From assembly GCA_964016985.1 (NCBI GenBank), contig OZ024821.1:12636620-12700619 (forward strand): 64,000 bases of DNA. The letters run 5' to 3'. The notes under the pieces are model-generated. The model was given only the letters and a program-made list of their open reading frames with translations. It had not been told where the DNA came from and made no database searches. The position numbers and the translations under genes were made by a program. This document shows positions 11,229 to 23,026 of the stretch, in pieces (position 1 is the first letter of the stretch; each line of letters begins with the position of its first letter). This stretch comes from Anodontia alba (taxonomy: Eukaryota > Mollusca > Bivalvia > Lucinida > Lucinidae).

Positions 11229-11843
11229 GGTAAGAGAAAAGTCCAGGGAGTGCCACAATCACAAACCGCAGCCCTTCCCAGACCCCAAGAGGAAGAGGAA
11301 ACCGACAAATCTAAACAAGCACAAACCGAACAAACGTACGAAAAGCACTAAGATTAGCTCTCTCTGCCCCAAGCGAGGTAATCGCAATACTAAAAGGACT
11401 GAAAACACAAGAACAAAATGTTACACGGAAAGACATACAACAAATCGCTTCGTAGAATAAACCACAAAGCGACAAAGAGTAAGACTAACACCGGGACCAC
11501 CGTCTTAGAACGGTCGGTAGAGCAAACCACCGCGGGGTGGGGGGGGGGGGGGGGGAGGTTAAAGCACTTTTACAGCTAGCCAACTTCACCCTGGGTCCCG
11601 ATGCTACTCTTAATACAGAAATACATAAAAATTCGGTTCGCATAAAGGCTCCCAAGTCAGTCAATGCATCAAAGCGAAAACATAAAAATCAAATTAATCA
11701 CTATAATAAACAAAGACGAGTACTCATGGCTAATTCTACTGTATGCCAGAGTAAATGAAAACCAATAGTTGAACCACGGCGGGCCAAGCCAAAGACATAT
11801 CGTCAAGCCCCAACCCACTGGTTATAGTTTTACGAAGAGGCCG
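11229..11843 (-). mobile_element. Penelope-like element copy 3, 3' region
   Basis: Directly follows the RT ORF of copy 3. Homologous to 4517-5128 and 9171-9742. It contains an expanded G tract at 11536-11556 where the sister copies have 4-5 or mixed G. No second ORF or nuclease domain (e.g. GIY-YIG) is visible downstream of the RT. Confidence 0.75.
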
Positions 11844-13270
11844 TCATTGAGTCTGCGCCCGAACCGCCGTCGTGCAATTAAAGAGTGAAGCATAGCCATC
11901 AACAATGATTGGGTTGACAACTAGGCATGCAATCTGCCGCATAATATCCAGGCTATAGCCAATTCTTTTATAACGGTTAATAAGTTTACTGAATTGCTCC
12001 GAAAAGTTAGATTTACCTACAATTTTTCTAAATCTGTACACTAAGTCACCGTAAAATTCGGGTTCCGATATACCTAGTTGCAGAAGTGTTTTCAGACTGA
12101 CGCTATATTTTTTTAACAAGGCACTGTGTCTGCGGTAAAATTTCGAAAATGCCTTACGAAGTTTAAAATAACGATAGCCCTGCCTAAGAAGTTTGGCAGA
12201 AAGGGCTTTATTACGGTAGTTGAAGTCATTAAGATTTGAAGAAGCTCTGGCGAATCGTATAAGTTGAGATATGTATACCCCATATGAGGTACGCCGGGGG
12301 ACATCGCCATCCAGAAAAGGGAAATTGACTATATCAAAATCAAAATCGTCCCGTTTATCATGAATTTTGGTGGAAACTGTACCATTAGATATACATAGAT
12401 TCAAATCCAAAAAAGGTGCCTCTGTATCGGAAGAATTTGCTCTATTTAATTGGAGTTCTGTAGGGTATATCCGGTCCACCATTTGGTCAAAGTAAATATT
12501 GTCAATATTTAATAAATCGTCAAGGTATCTTGAAGTTGAATTGAAAGCCTAAATAATGTCAGCCTGATTTTCACGTGAGACAGACTTCATGAAATCTCTC
12601 TCATAACAAAAAAGAAAAAATCTGCAACAAGAGGAGCACAATTAGTTCCCATCGGAATACCAATAGTTTGCCTATAAAGTTTAGTTCCAAATCTAATAAA
12701 AATATTATCCAAAAGATAAACAAGGGCATTACAGACTTTTTGACACGACCATATATTGTGATTATTATATACATCAGAAGTGAAAAAAGCACATTCTTCG
12801 TTGCAAGCCAAATATTGGGTATTCTCCCGAATAAACATTCGGTTAATTAAATCAATAAGTTTATCTTTTATAAGATGATGAGGTAACGTAGTATACAGTG
12901 TAGAAAAATCATATGTAGACAATTTAGAAGCCTGAAAGTTTTTAGATTTAAATTTATTGAGAACATCATTAGAATTTTTAATTGACCAAAAATAGTTAAT
13001 TCCGTCCCTTTCGTAAACAGTATCATAGTATCTAATTCAATGTTTTTTTAACAGTAGTAAGGCATGAAGTTAGCAGTTTGGACAAAATAGTAGTCGTACA
13101 AGAACTAGACTTAGCAATGAAACGTGCTTTATAAGGTCGTTTATGAAGTTTCGGTAACCAATATAACGTAGGAAATCTGTCTTGCTTTTCTTTAATACTC
13201 ACTGCAAACGTAGCAGTAATATCGATAGAATGGGTATTGACAATAGATCTCTCGTCAGTAGAAATCCGTT
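11844..13270 (-). pseudogene. Penelope-like reverse transcriptase (most complete copy, decayed)
   Basis: RNA-dependent DNA polymerase of a retroelement. The minus-strand motifs in order are LPKLHKRPYKARFI (about 13110-13165), STYDFSTLYTTLPH (about 12880-12922), GIPMGTNCAPLVAD (about 12624-12665), the catalytic YLDD (12515-12526), FLDLNL, DGDVPRRTSYGVYISQLIRF and a C-terminus ending at 11844. The LPKLHK block, the GIPMGT block and the absence of a linked endonuclease suggest a Penelope-like RT; I am less sure of the clade. Damage seen: a frame break in the A/T run near 13040, a one-base loss in the T run near 12605-12620, and an in-frame stop at 12549-12551. The last 235 codons are open. The N-terminal part beyond 13270 is not recognisable. 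Confidence 0.7.
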
Positions 13271-13360
13271 CATATGTTTAGGTACTACCAAATTATATGT
13301 ATATTATATATACTCAAAAACTTTAAATATGCAGAGGTGAGTATATGTCAAATATATAAT

Positions 13361-13568
13361 CTCAAATGCAATAGTCACTTATAGCTACTCACATTTAATA
13401 TTAATTTGACTGTTTATATGCATTACAATAAAGGCATGCGTGTCTTTTATTATGTCTCCAATTTTCAAAAATGGATGTCACATCTAGCGACTTTTTGTTT
13501 GTTTAACAACTGGTACAGTGCAACTACTGGTCTCATGCGAGTAGCTATAAGTGACTATTGCATTTGAG
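13361..13568. repeat. foldback element with perfect 30-bp arms
   Basis: The arm at 13361-13390 (CTCAAATGCAATAGTCACTT...) is exactly inverted at 13539-13568. The 148-bp loop is non-coding. Exact arms suggest recent origin or gene conversion. Confidence 0.85.
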
Positions 13569-14467
13569 TTTAGACCAATTAGCAACATAAGTGTCATACA
13601 GTTGACCACAAACAACATTAGATGGCTTACACCTTGATTCCTCGAGATGGAGGGCTTTTCAGAGATCAAAAATTGAACCAGAAATTGTGGTTTATTGTTT
13701 CAGTGATGTAGACCCCGAATATAAATCCCAAACTATCGGATTTTTTTGCTGCAAAGCGTGATTTTATGAAGGTCAAAATCGGTTCCGATTTTCCCGTCGA
13801 TTCGAGCTTCCCAGGTGATCGAGCATCACTGCATTTTGAGGAAAGATCAGGAGATACGAGCAATTTCCCCAAGACACTGCATAATTTCTCCACATCCAGC
13901 GCTAGGTGACATCAAAATATAAAGCCAGGAAACATACTTACTTGTTGATTTTATCTCCAAAAATTCCATTCGCTTTTCAAACCAAGCGCCATATTTGACC
14001 ATAAGCGATATTTTTTTTGACTTATTGACCATAAAAACCACTATACGTAGCACCCCCTGAAATGATTACTTTTATTGGAGATTAAGGTTTTTATAGGTAG
14101 TTAAGATACTGACATACTTGCATATATTGTTTCTTTAAGTTTGCTTTGAAATAGACGGGAGATATATTTTTATATGAGACAGTGAATGCTGCAAAAATAT
14201 TTTCATGTACTGTTCAAAAGTTAATGACACATCAACTCAATGTGTCTCACTTTATCTTGATGTCACTGATGTGTTAACTGCAATTTTAGAAGTATTTTGC
14301 AAGTTTTAAAACCGTTCCAGCAGAAGTGTTTCTTCCTTGACGTTATGCCAAAATGTCTTCAATCTCCAATTACTGGTTAATGACTTTCGTTTATTTTATG
14401 ATCTTTTTAATTTTAATACACCATCTAACAGCTATCTTGCTGCACAACAAGCTCTTGGTTACTACAT
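13569..14467. other. gene-free stretch
   Basis: Short ORFs on the minus strand (13666-13893, 13847-14053) carry no recognisable domain. No repeat identified. Confidence 0.4.
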
Positions 14468-15162
14468 TTTTTGTCCCCCGCCTTTTCGAAGAAAAGCGGA
14501 GGGACACTGTTTTCGGCTTTCCGTGGTGCGTGGTTCCGAATTTTTAGTAGGTACCTTGTCCCCTTAACTCCTCCCACAGTTTTTGTCCGATCCTTTTGAA
14601 ACTTAACAGGGGATTTTAAAATGGTCTGAAAATATGCATGTGTTTTTTTCAGAATCCTGAAATTATTTTTGTCACTTTTTACACAATTTGAACTTAGACA
14701 TTTTTTGAGTTCTAATATTACAGAAGTCTATAGGGAGTAGGTACCTTGTCCCCTTAACTCCTACCACAGTTTTTGGCCGATCCTTTTGAAACTTTACATG
14801 GGCTTTTAGGATGGCCTGAAGATATGCATGTGGATTTTTCAGAATCCTGAAATAATTTTTTATCACTTTTCCGCATTTTTAACTTAGACATTTTTTTAGT
14901 TCTAATACTACAAAAGTGTATATGGAGTAGGTACCTTGTCCCCTTAACTCCTCCCACAGTTTTTGGCCGATCCTTTTGAAACTTTACATGGGCTTTTAGG
15001 ATGGTCTGAAGATATGCATGAGGTTTATTCAGAATCCTGAAATAATATTTTATCACTTTTTCCGCATTTTTTGCTTAGAGACATAATAATAAATAATTAG
15101 TTTCTTTTTATCTGCTAGAGATAATACCCCTCAAAACAAAATTCAAAGGCGGGGGACGAAAA
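14468..15162. mobile_element. non-autonomous element with GTCCCCCGCCTTT ends and three ~190-bp internal repeats
   Basis: The ends TTTTTTGTCCCCCGCCTTT and its inverted copy at 15145-15162 give an 18-19-bp inverted repeat with one mismatch. Inside, three tandem units begin TAGGTACCTTGTCCCCTTAA at about 14549, 14738 and 14929. The short ORFs inside are products of the repeat units. Confidence 0.65.
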
Positions 15163-16013
15163 TTCACTGAATTTGCTTGTTTTAGCTGAAACAACAACTT
15201 GTGTAAAGATATAATGACGCCACCAAGGTAGTTTGAGCATTGTTAAACTCCTAAATTTTCAGATTTTATATTTTTGTCTGTGCATATGCTGTTGATAGTG
15301 ACTATTGATTACAAAGCATTTTCGCTAATTGGATTCAAGGAAAATCTGTGACATTTGAATTTTTGGATCACTCTAGATATTTTGAGAAATTACTGTAACC
15401 TTTAACCAAATTATTTTGACTTTGTATCAGATGTAATCCAGATTGAAAGTGGCGCCATTTAATTATAGTTGAGTTGACATAATCCTTCTAGAAAAACAGT
15501 CAAAAATAACATGTTGAATTTCAAAGACCTTCAGTACATAAAAAGTACAAAATGGTAACACCGTCTTCTGATGTGGTGCTTTGAGAAATAAATTTTGGTT
15601 ACGTGAAACCGAAAGCAGTTCGGTCATTTGCTAAACATAAAAACTAAAAGCCATTTATTAAACTGACTTAACCACGTGTGGTTTTGTTCAGTTTGGACTG
15701 TCCGAATAATGTGTTTACGTAAGATTAAATACGATGGCAGCAAAACTTTGTTTGGAAATTCAGTGCTACGATGGTCATTCAATTAGTAATACGAACATAT
15801 CTCTAATTCTTCATGAATGCATATATGAAATTGTACCAGTTTGTACTTTAGCAAGCGTGCACGTCACCTGTGCAATGTCATTAAATTGTGATAAATAGTG
15901 TATGAATAAAATACGATGTTTGTGTTTATAAAAATTATCGTATGCTAACAGTGGGGAAAATTATCGAGATGGATCGTCACATGTTTTTATTGTTGCCCTG
16001 CAACAGCAAATGA

Positions 16014-16045
<32 letters not shown>

Positions 16046-16195
16046 ATAATCGCAACTCAGTTGAGAACTGCTGTTATTTAGGCCTTCAAAACGGGGCAAT
16101 TGTAATCCTTTAACTTTCCCTTTGATATTGTTTTGGTGTAGATATATTTGCCTCGGTTCTTGATGTTCACTTACATGTATTTACTTTGAGCAAAA
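15163..16195. other. gene-free stretch ending in poly-A
   Basis: No gene recognised. An A tract of ~29 bases lies at 16014-16043. Confidence 0.45.
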
Positions 16196-17083
16196 AGCTA
16201 GAAATGTGTCAATATGACACAGCTGCCCCGCCCAGTGCCATCCTCACCCACATGCAGGCATTTTGCAAAAACTGAAGTTGAAAAAAAGGGCCATAACTCT
16301 CATAATAATTGGCAGATTTTACCCTAAATCAAACTTGACCTATATTTTATGATTTATATACCTGTTTATAAAATATGAATCCAATACACCAATCTTTTTT
16401 TTTTTAAAAAAATATCGAAAGGAAAACATTTTTTGAAGGTGAAGAAGGGTCATAGCTCCCATAATAATGGGTGGATTTTACCCTAAATCGAACTTGACCT
16501 CTATTTTATGATTATATACCTGTATATTAAATATGAATTCAATACACACATGTTTTCAAAAGATATCAAACGGAAACTATTTTTCAACGTTGAAAAAGGG
16601 TCGTAACTCCCAGAATAATTGGTGGATTTTACCCTAAATCGAACTTGACCTATATTTTATAATTATATGCTCATGTATAAAATATGAATCCACTTCACTA
16701 ATCTTTTCAAAAGTTATGGAACGGAAACCATTGTTCAAAGTTGAAAAAGGGCCATAACTCCCAAAATAATCGGTGGATTTTATGCTAAATCGAACTTGAC
16801 CTACATTTTATGATTATATACCTGTGTATAAAATTTGAATCCAATACACTAATCTTTTCAAAAGATATCGAACGGAAACCATTTTTCTAACTATTTATCA
16901 ACATTGAAAAAGGGCCATAACTCCAAAAAATAATTGGTGGCTTTTACCCTTAATTAAACTTGACCTATATTTTATAATTATATGCTCGTGTATAAAATAA
17001 GAATCCAATACACTAATATTTTCAAAAGTTATGGAACGGAAACCATTTTTCAAAGTTGAAAAAGGGCCATACCTCCCAAAATA

Positions 17084-18391
17084 CGAAATTCGTACAAAAT
17101 GTTCTGTCACTAATAGGCTTCCTTGGTTTTATCCCAGGTATATTTTAAAATGCTTCACTGCACTTGAATGGTGTGTTGAATAGCTAACGATACCCGTTTA
17201 TTTCGTGCAAATTGCTTTCCAACTGACCGAGTTATTTCAAATTGAAATAGATGCAGTCATATACACTGACCAATTTACTTGTTATATTGGAACATGGATC
17301 AGAAGACTGAAATTCGTAGCTATATTAAATGCCGCATTAGGCTTAATATAGATTCAAAGCAGATATTTAATTAATTGTGTGGTATATATGTACCTCAGAC
17401 CATTTCAATGCGCACAGCTTTTAGGTGGGTTAAAGCTTTTAAAGCTGGGACATTTTCTGTTGAAGATGATACCCGTCCTAGAAGGCCTTAAACCTCTGTT
17501 ACCAAGGCTAACATCGCTGCTGTAAAGATTGTGGTCGAACAGGATGCACGATTGTCTGTCAAAGCTAGTTGTACTGGCATATCAGAAGGCAGTTTGCAAA
17601 CCTGAAAAGCGTTTGGACCTGAGAAAGGTTTGCACTAGGTGTGTACCTCATTTGCTCACTGAGGAGCAAAAGACACAACGCCTTAAATGTGTCCGGGAAC
17701 TTTTGAAAACATACAAAGGCTGTATAGTCGGGTTATTTCTAACTTGCTAACCTGGGTGCACATGTTTGAGCCACAAAGAATAATAAGCAATGGAAGCGAA
17801 AAGATCAAAAGCGCCCATATATTCCCAAGAGAACCATAAGTTCGAAAAAGAAGTTGTACGCAATTTTCTTTAATTCAAGTGGGCCAGTCGTTCAAGTGCC
17901 TTGTTCATCTGGTCATATAGTCACTGGCCGATTCTATAAGAATTCTGTACTGAAGAAAGTGAAAGAGTTTTACAATAAGAAACGACCAAGCAAAGGATGG
18001 TCAGGAGTCCACCTTTTACATGACAACGCCTCCTCTCATAAGTGTGAGTTTGTTAAGTCTTTTTGGCTTCTGAAAGGTGAAAGTTTTAAACCATCCACCT
18101 TATTCACCTGACCTGAGTCCCTGTGACTTCTTTTTATTTCCAAGGCTTAAGAAAATGCTTTCTGGAAATAAGTATACGTCTAGAAGTTCTCTTGGCAGCG
18201 CTATTTATCAGTGTCTCCAATAGATACCAAAAGAAGACTGTTTATCTGCTTTTCGCGACTGGGTAAAAAGGTTACAAAAATGTGTTTCAGTAAAGGGGAA
18301 TATTTTGAAGATTTGTAATAAGAATATGTTTGATAAAACGTAGCACTGAAGTAATCCGAACAAAGTGACAAAACTTTTTGCAGGACCCTCG
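17084..18391 (+). mobile_element. mariner element, 1,308 bp, with TA target duplication
   Basis: The left end CGAAATTCGTACAAAATGTT and the inverted right end (ACGAGGGTCCTGCAAAAAGTT when reverse-complemented) are related terminal inverted repeats continuing into TGTCAC. TA at 17082-17083 and 18392-18393 flanks it. Removing the element and one TA rebuilds CCCAAAATAATTGGTGG, the normal satellite sequence. Confidence 0.9.
17294..18318 (+). pseudogene. mariner transposase, decayed
   Basis: Cut-and-paste transposase of the D,D34D mariner type. ATG at 17294 begins MDQKTEIRSYIK. The helix-turn-helix region includes TAFRWVKAFKAG and EDDTRPRRP, then VCTRCVPHLLTEEQK and ERKRL-like KTQRLKCVRELL. The first catalytic block is damaged: the residues before TWVHMFEPQ are lost at a stop near 17748. 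The second Asp block is intact in LLHDNASSHKC (about 18014-18046), and HPPYSPDLSPCDFFLFP carries the third Asp but is in another frame (about 18091-18141). Open stretches are 17529-17750 and 17854-18111. Several stops and frameshifts make it inactive. Length matches the family (~345 aa). Confidence 0.88.
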
Positions 18392-18830
18392 TAATTGGTG
18401 GATTTTACCCTAAATCGAACTTGACCTGCATTTTATGATTATATACCTGTGTATAAAGTTTGAATCCAATAAACTAATCTTTTCAAAAGATATGGAACGG
18501 AAACCATTTTTAAAGTTGAAAATTTTTCAAAGTTGAAAAAGGGACCATAACTCCCAAAATAATTGCTGGATTTTACCCTAAATCTAAAGTGACCTACATT
18601 TTATGATTATATACCTGTGTATAAAATTTCAATCCAATACACCAATCTTTTGAAAAGATATCGCACGGAAACCATTTCAATACACAAATGTTTTCAAAAG
18701 ATACCAAACGGAAACTATTTTTCAACGTTGAACGGACGGGACGGACGAACATATGGACAGTGGTGATACTATATGCCCACCCCCACCACCATTGAAAATG
18801 GCGGGGGGGAGGGGGGGGGGCATAAAAAAA

Positions 18831-19471
18831 GCGAGTGAATTGTAGGTGGTGCTTGATGTTAAACTTTAATATTTTGAGCAGTATTAGGATTATCGTGCTG
18901 TATAAAGTAAAACTACAAGTGGGAACTTGATACTATCAAATGGCATAATAAGTTGGCTAATTCTTAGTGCATGTGCACTTTAAATCTGTTCCAAAGATAA
19001 TTTTACAGCGTGGCCACGCGGCTTTACCCTTGCATTCTTTTGTTGCTATGCAAACTGTTAGTTTGAGGAGAGATTTGACCACAATATTATTTGATTCCAA
19101 ACAGTAAATAATCTACCGTGTTATGTGTACAGACGATTCTATGAATGAACCAATTACGTAGAAACTGAGGACTAATAATTCGCATTACTTATTGTATGGC
19201 CCTTATATTTTTTGGAAGATCGTAGCTATTTGGCATTTTGGTACATTACAAAGGGCATTTGATACATTGAACTCCAATTCACTACCTTTTCTGTCTTTTA
19301 ATGATATCCTTTTATTTAAAGTATTCAATATGTTCCTTCTTTCACGGAGCAAACTATTAAAAACACGTAATAATTATCAATTTTGCATTTGCAAATTAGT
19401 CATTTTTCCTTCTAAAATGTTAAAAAAAAAGGCTTTTAACCCCATGAACTTGCATCTTATTATTTATGTTA
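18831..19471. other. gene-free stretch
   Basis: No gene or repeat recognised. The 113-aa plus ORF (19192-19533) runs into the MITE at 19474 and has no domain. Confidence 0.4.
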
Positions 19472-19473
19472 TA

Positions 19474-20141
19474 CAGTCAAACTTCAATAGCTCGAACACT
19501 CATGGCTCGTTTAAAATGACTAGCTCGAACTAGTTTTTGAGTCCCTACGAAATTCTCCCCATAGCTCAAGAAAACAAATACAGTCGACTCTCGTTATCTC
19601 GAATTCCAAGGGACTCACTGAAACACTTCAAGATATCCGTACCTCGACATATCAGAGTGAGGAAAACAATAAATTGAACAACCACATTTAACCAATGAAT
19701 ATGTAATTTGACTCCTGAAGTTAGAAATATATATATATAATAATGTGGAAAAGAGGGAAAAGTTCTCCTCTTTTCCACATTATTTTGTTACCTGTTGTCA
19801 TAGTTTCATGTTAAACAGGGACCAGATTTCCACTTCGTGATAAGCGGTAATTCGAAATAAGCGAGTTCGAGATAACGAGGTTCGACTGTATTTAGGAAAA
19901 ATTTCTTATTCTATCATGAAATTTTATGTTGTATGTACTCATTAGAATCGCCTCATCGAGGCGATTCTAATGACTACACACAACATACAATTATTGTGTA
20001 GAAAATCGAAAATATGTCCCTAAATTATCGCTATTTGCTACCTGACCTGGCGCCACAATTAATTCTCAGTGGCTCGAACTACCCATACCTCGAACAAATT
20101 TCCACGATTCCAAAGATGTTCGAGCCATTGAAGTTTGACTG
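19474..20141. mobile_element. pogo/Tigger-like MITE, copy 2, carrying a nested MITE
   Basis: CAGTCAAACTTCAATAGCTC at the left end and GAGCCATTGAAGTTTGACTG at the right are inverted. TA at 19472-19473 and 20142-20143 is the target duplication. It is the same family as 4033-4386, with a 308-bp element inserted at 19581-19888. Confidence 0.85.
19581..19888. mobile_element. second pogo-like MITE nested inside the first
   Basis: The ends CAGTCGACTCTCGTTATCTC and GAGATAACGAGGTTCGACTG are inverted repeats. TA flanks at 19579-19580 and 19889-19890. Removing it plus one TA gives AAACAAATATTTAG, which is the uninterrupted sequence in copy 1 (about 4132-4145). A strong internal hairpin (AATGTGGAAAAGAGG...) lies at about 19741-19785. 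Confidence 0.9.
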
Positions 20142-20202
20142 TAATTTAATGACTATGTGCAAACTGTATTTTTGTTTTTGTCCCAATCAGGTAAAAATAT
20201 CA

Positions 20203-20562
20203 GACGTTCCCAAACGGGAAGCACTGTCTCCCAATCGGGCATCACAAATGCCATGTGTTCCAGAACGGGACACACAGAGGTGCCGAAAATAATTATTGAT
20301 TTCAAACATTAATAGCTTTTTTTCCCAGGCTCTTTAAGAAATTCTGAACGGTCAGTTAGATAAATTATTCATCTTTAGGCTCCTAAAATTTGGTTGAAAT
20401 TCGTCAAAACCTGTGATACATTTTTATCGTTTTCTGAGGGTACTACAAAAATGATCAAATGATGCCCGATCGGGTATCAAGTTACTAATTATAGTAACCT
20501 CTACCATGCAAAATACAAAGGTCACCAAAGGTTATTGATGCCCGATCGGGCATCTTTACTTT
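20203..20562. repeat. dispersed repeat with GCCCGATCGGGCA palindromes, copy 2
   Basis: Inverted copy of 8467-8828, including ACGGTCAGTTAGATAAATTA, CTCCTAAAATTTGGTTGAAA and the terminal TGATGCCCGATCGGGCATC. Confidence 0.85.
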
Positions 20563-20828
20563 ACGGTCAATGTGGCTCGGGAGTGTTACTGCAGAGAGGC
20601 GTCACTGTAAAGGGGCATCAATTCCCATCGACTCATCCAGATACCATCACGACATTACTGAAAGTCTATTAACAATAGCGTTTGCACTCATCTCAAACAA
20701 TCAAACGCCGAAGAGTGCAATTGCCACATGACTGTATTGTCTGCAAGAAACTTATCCAGTAGGGCAAGCCACGACTCATTCATTGTTAATGAAAGCATAA
20801 CTTTTTTCTTCTAACTTAATTTACCTTA

Positions 20829-21178
20829 CCGTATTCGATTTAATTACCGTACATACCCCTATAAGCGCACAGTCAAGAAATTCCGAAGTCTTCAGATTAC
20901 AGTCAGTGTAATTTTTCATTACTTCTTTTTAAAAGCATATGTTGTGGGTACTCATTTGAATTGCATCGACTTGTCGATGCAATTCAAATGAGTGCCCACA
21001 ACATATGCCTTTATAAAGAAAATCAGAAACAATCACATAATCATCATCAAATAAGTCCTTTTTCTGATCTTCTTTATAGTGTATCCTTAGTAGGTAGATA
21101 CATATTTTACCACAAATGAGTGTTCCCAGTAATTTTGAAAAACCTAAGCGCACAGTGCGGTAATAAGGTCGAATACGG
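20829..21178. mobile_element. MITE with CCGTATTCGA termini and TA flanks
   Basis: CCGTATTCGATTTAATTACCG at 20829 is inverted at the right end (CGGTAATAAGGTCGAATACGG), each flanked by TA. The subterminal TAAGCGCACAGT is also inverted. It encloses the long hairpin at 20934-21009. Non-coding. Confidence 0.8.
20934..21009. repeat. near-perfect 37-bp-arm hairpin
   Basis: The left arm GCATATGTTGTGGGTACTC... to CATCGAC is inverted in the right arm with one mismatch. It is related to the hairpins at 4170, 19925 and 33265. Confidence 0.85.
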
Positions 21179-21247
21179 TATTTTGCCATGTATTGTTCTG
21201 ATATGCATATTCATGGATCCCAGCCATATACCCGCATGATCTATATT

Positions 21248-21366
21248 ATATGGCAATTTTCATATCATACCCCATATCAACCCGAGATACCCCTACCGAG
21301 ACACTTCGGCCCTCGGGCTGATATGGGTCGAAGGTTGATATGAGGTATAATATGAAATTGCCATAT
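21248..21366. repeat. foldback element with ~34-bp arms
   Basis: ATATGGCAATTTTCATATCA...CAACC is inverted at 21333-21366 with about three mismatches. The loop includes a small CTTCGGCCCTCGGGC hairpin. Confidence 0.8.
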
Positions 21367-21471
21367 CATAATCTATTTATCATACATTTTTCTTTCTGAT
21401 ATGTTTGTCTATTTGATATCGTATGCGGAGTCAAAGGCAAGACCGCCGAGTGCTCCGAATGTGGTGATATG

Positions 21472-21650
21472 TTTTTTTTTTTTTTTTTTTTTTTTTGGTT
21501 TTTTTTTTTTTTTTTTGGGGGGGGGGGGGTTTTTGGCCCGGGCAAAAACAATAAAACCGTATCACCCACGTGACCTGGTGATATGGGGTTTTTGCCCGAG
21601 CAAAAAAGCCGTATCACCCACGTGACCCATTATCACACATTTTGCGCTCT
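21472..21650. repeat. T/G homopolymers and a duplicated GTATCACCCACGTGACC block
   Basis: T(26)GGT(16)G(12)-type tract at 21473-21533. GTATCACCCACGTGACC then occurs at about 21560 and 21612, each preceded by CCCGRGCAAAAA. The tract lengths are likely unstable. Confidence 0.7.
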
Positions 21651-22342
21651 ACAAGAGTGATATGTGCTTGCAAGCCATGTTAGTATCACATATGCAAAAT
21701 GAACATATTTCTTAGTAAATGTATGATAAATCATATTATTCCACGTCTGGTATAAACCATGTCCTCATTCGAATTATTAGCTTAAAACTGGGTAAAACTT
21801 TCAGCAGACGACATTGAAATATTTTACCAGAAAATAGTCAATGACATTTCTTGCGAATTGACTGCCAGATTTTTTACTTGGGAATTAGAATACAATTTGC
21901 ATAAAATGTCAAGGCCTATTTTCTGGGAAAAATAAGTAAATTATTGTCCATTTGTTGTCTGCTGACGTGGTAAACGTTAATGATTTTATTTATGATTTTA
22001 TTATTTATTTACTAAATGATCTGCATTATTTAATAAGTCAATTAGTAGCAGGCGACATTCTAAAATTGTAAAATTTTGTAATATATTTCCGAGAAAATAA
22101 GATTCACATCATGAAATGGCATGCCTTATTTTCCCTGAAAAGTAAAATTAAAAAAAAAAGCTTTAGTTGTTAGCGGTGTGACATGGTTTGTTATGACTCA
22201 TACATCTGTTTGACTAGAATAGAACATAATTTTGCCTCTGTAATGTGAATTAAACACATCAGCTGCTTGACTACAACCGTATAAAGTATGATATATTGGG
22301 ATACAGATATCGGCAAGATCTCCCTTTTATTATTATTATTAT

Positions 22343-22374
<32 letters not shown>

Positions 22375-23026
22375 TCGATTTGATAATTACCCAGCTAGTA
22401 CATAAAATCGCAGCAAAGTCATTTCGATGTCGATACGGTCATGATAACGTCAAAAAGACGTTGTTGCGTCGTTGTGTGATAGCTGGGTTCCAGTTTATCC
22501 ACGTAGAAGAGAATAGAACAGAATAAGCTGCAACATGAAACAGTTCCTTTGTATTTGTTCGACTAAAACTGACTTTGTTATCTTTTTTTTTTTTTTTTTT
22601 CAGAAAAAAATACGATATGACATTTCATGTGAATCGTCTGCTAGGCAGCTGTAATGTCAAGCCTTATTTTCTCTAAAATATACTTCAAAGTGTCGTCTGC
22701 TGTAGTTATGCTTAGCACTTTGAGGGTTAAGATTTTTTTTTTCAGAGAAATACGGTTTGTTATTTCATGTAAATCGTCTACTAGGCAAAAATTTCATATA
22801 AAACATCAAGCCTTATGTTCTCAGTATTTTTAATGATACTTTCTCTTTCACAGCTATATGCGATAATAATAGGCTCTTGCAAACAGCATAGATCCAGATG
22901 AGACGGCTCATAATGAGCCGTCTCATCTGAATCTACGCTGTATGATAGTCAGTCTTTCAACTTTACATTAAACTTCTTTCAAGCGATAGTTTGTTTAAAA
23001 ACAAGTCGCCCAATGGGCAGCGATCG
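21651..23026. repeat. remnants of the GTCGTCTGCTG foldback family; no gene
   Basis: Several partial copies of a palindromic family: GGCTTGACATTTCATG-type arms around TTATTTTCTC (about 21840-21930, 22090-22140, 22590-22680, 22740-22840), with GTCGTCTGCTG / GCTTAGCGCTTT ends. An (ATT)n(AGT)n microsatellite is at 22321-22373. A GAGACGGCTCATAATGAGCC hairpin lies at about 22892-22955. Confidence 0.6.

Larger units (their letters stand above)
16196..18830. repeat. ~153-bp satellite array, interrupted by mariner
   Basis: Units start near GTTGAAAAAGGGCCATAACTC at about 16277, 16435, 16590, 16740, 16903, 17055 and (after the mariner) 18530. Each contains GGTGGATTTTACCCTAAATC and AACGGAAACCATTTTTC. 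The right end has GGACGGACGAAC..ATATGCCCACCCCC, a type of tail common to mollusc minisatellite-bearing elements. The array is split by the insertion at 17084-18391. Confidence 0.85.
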
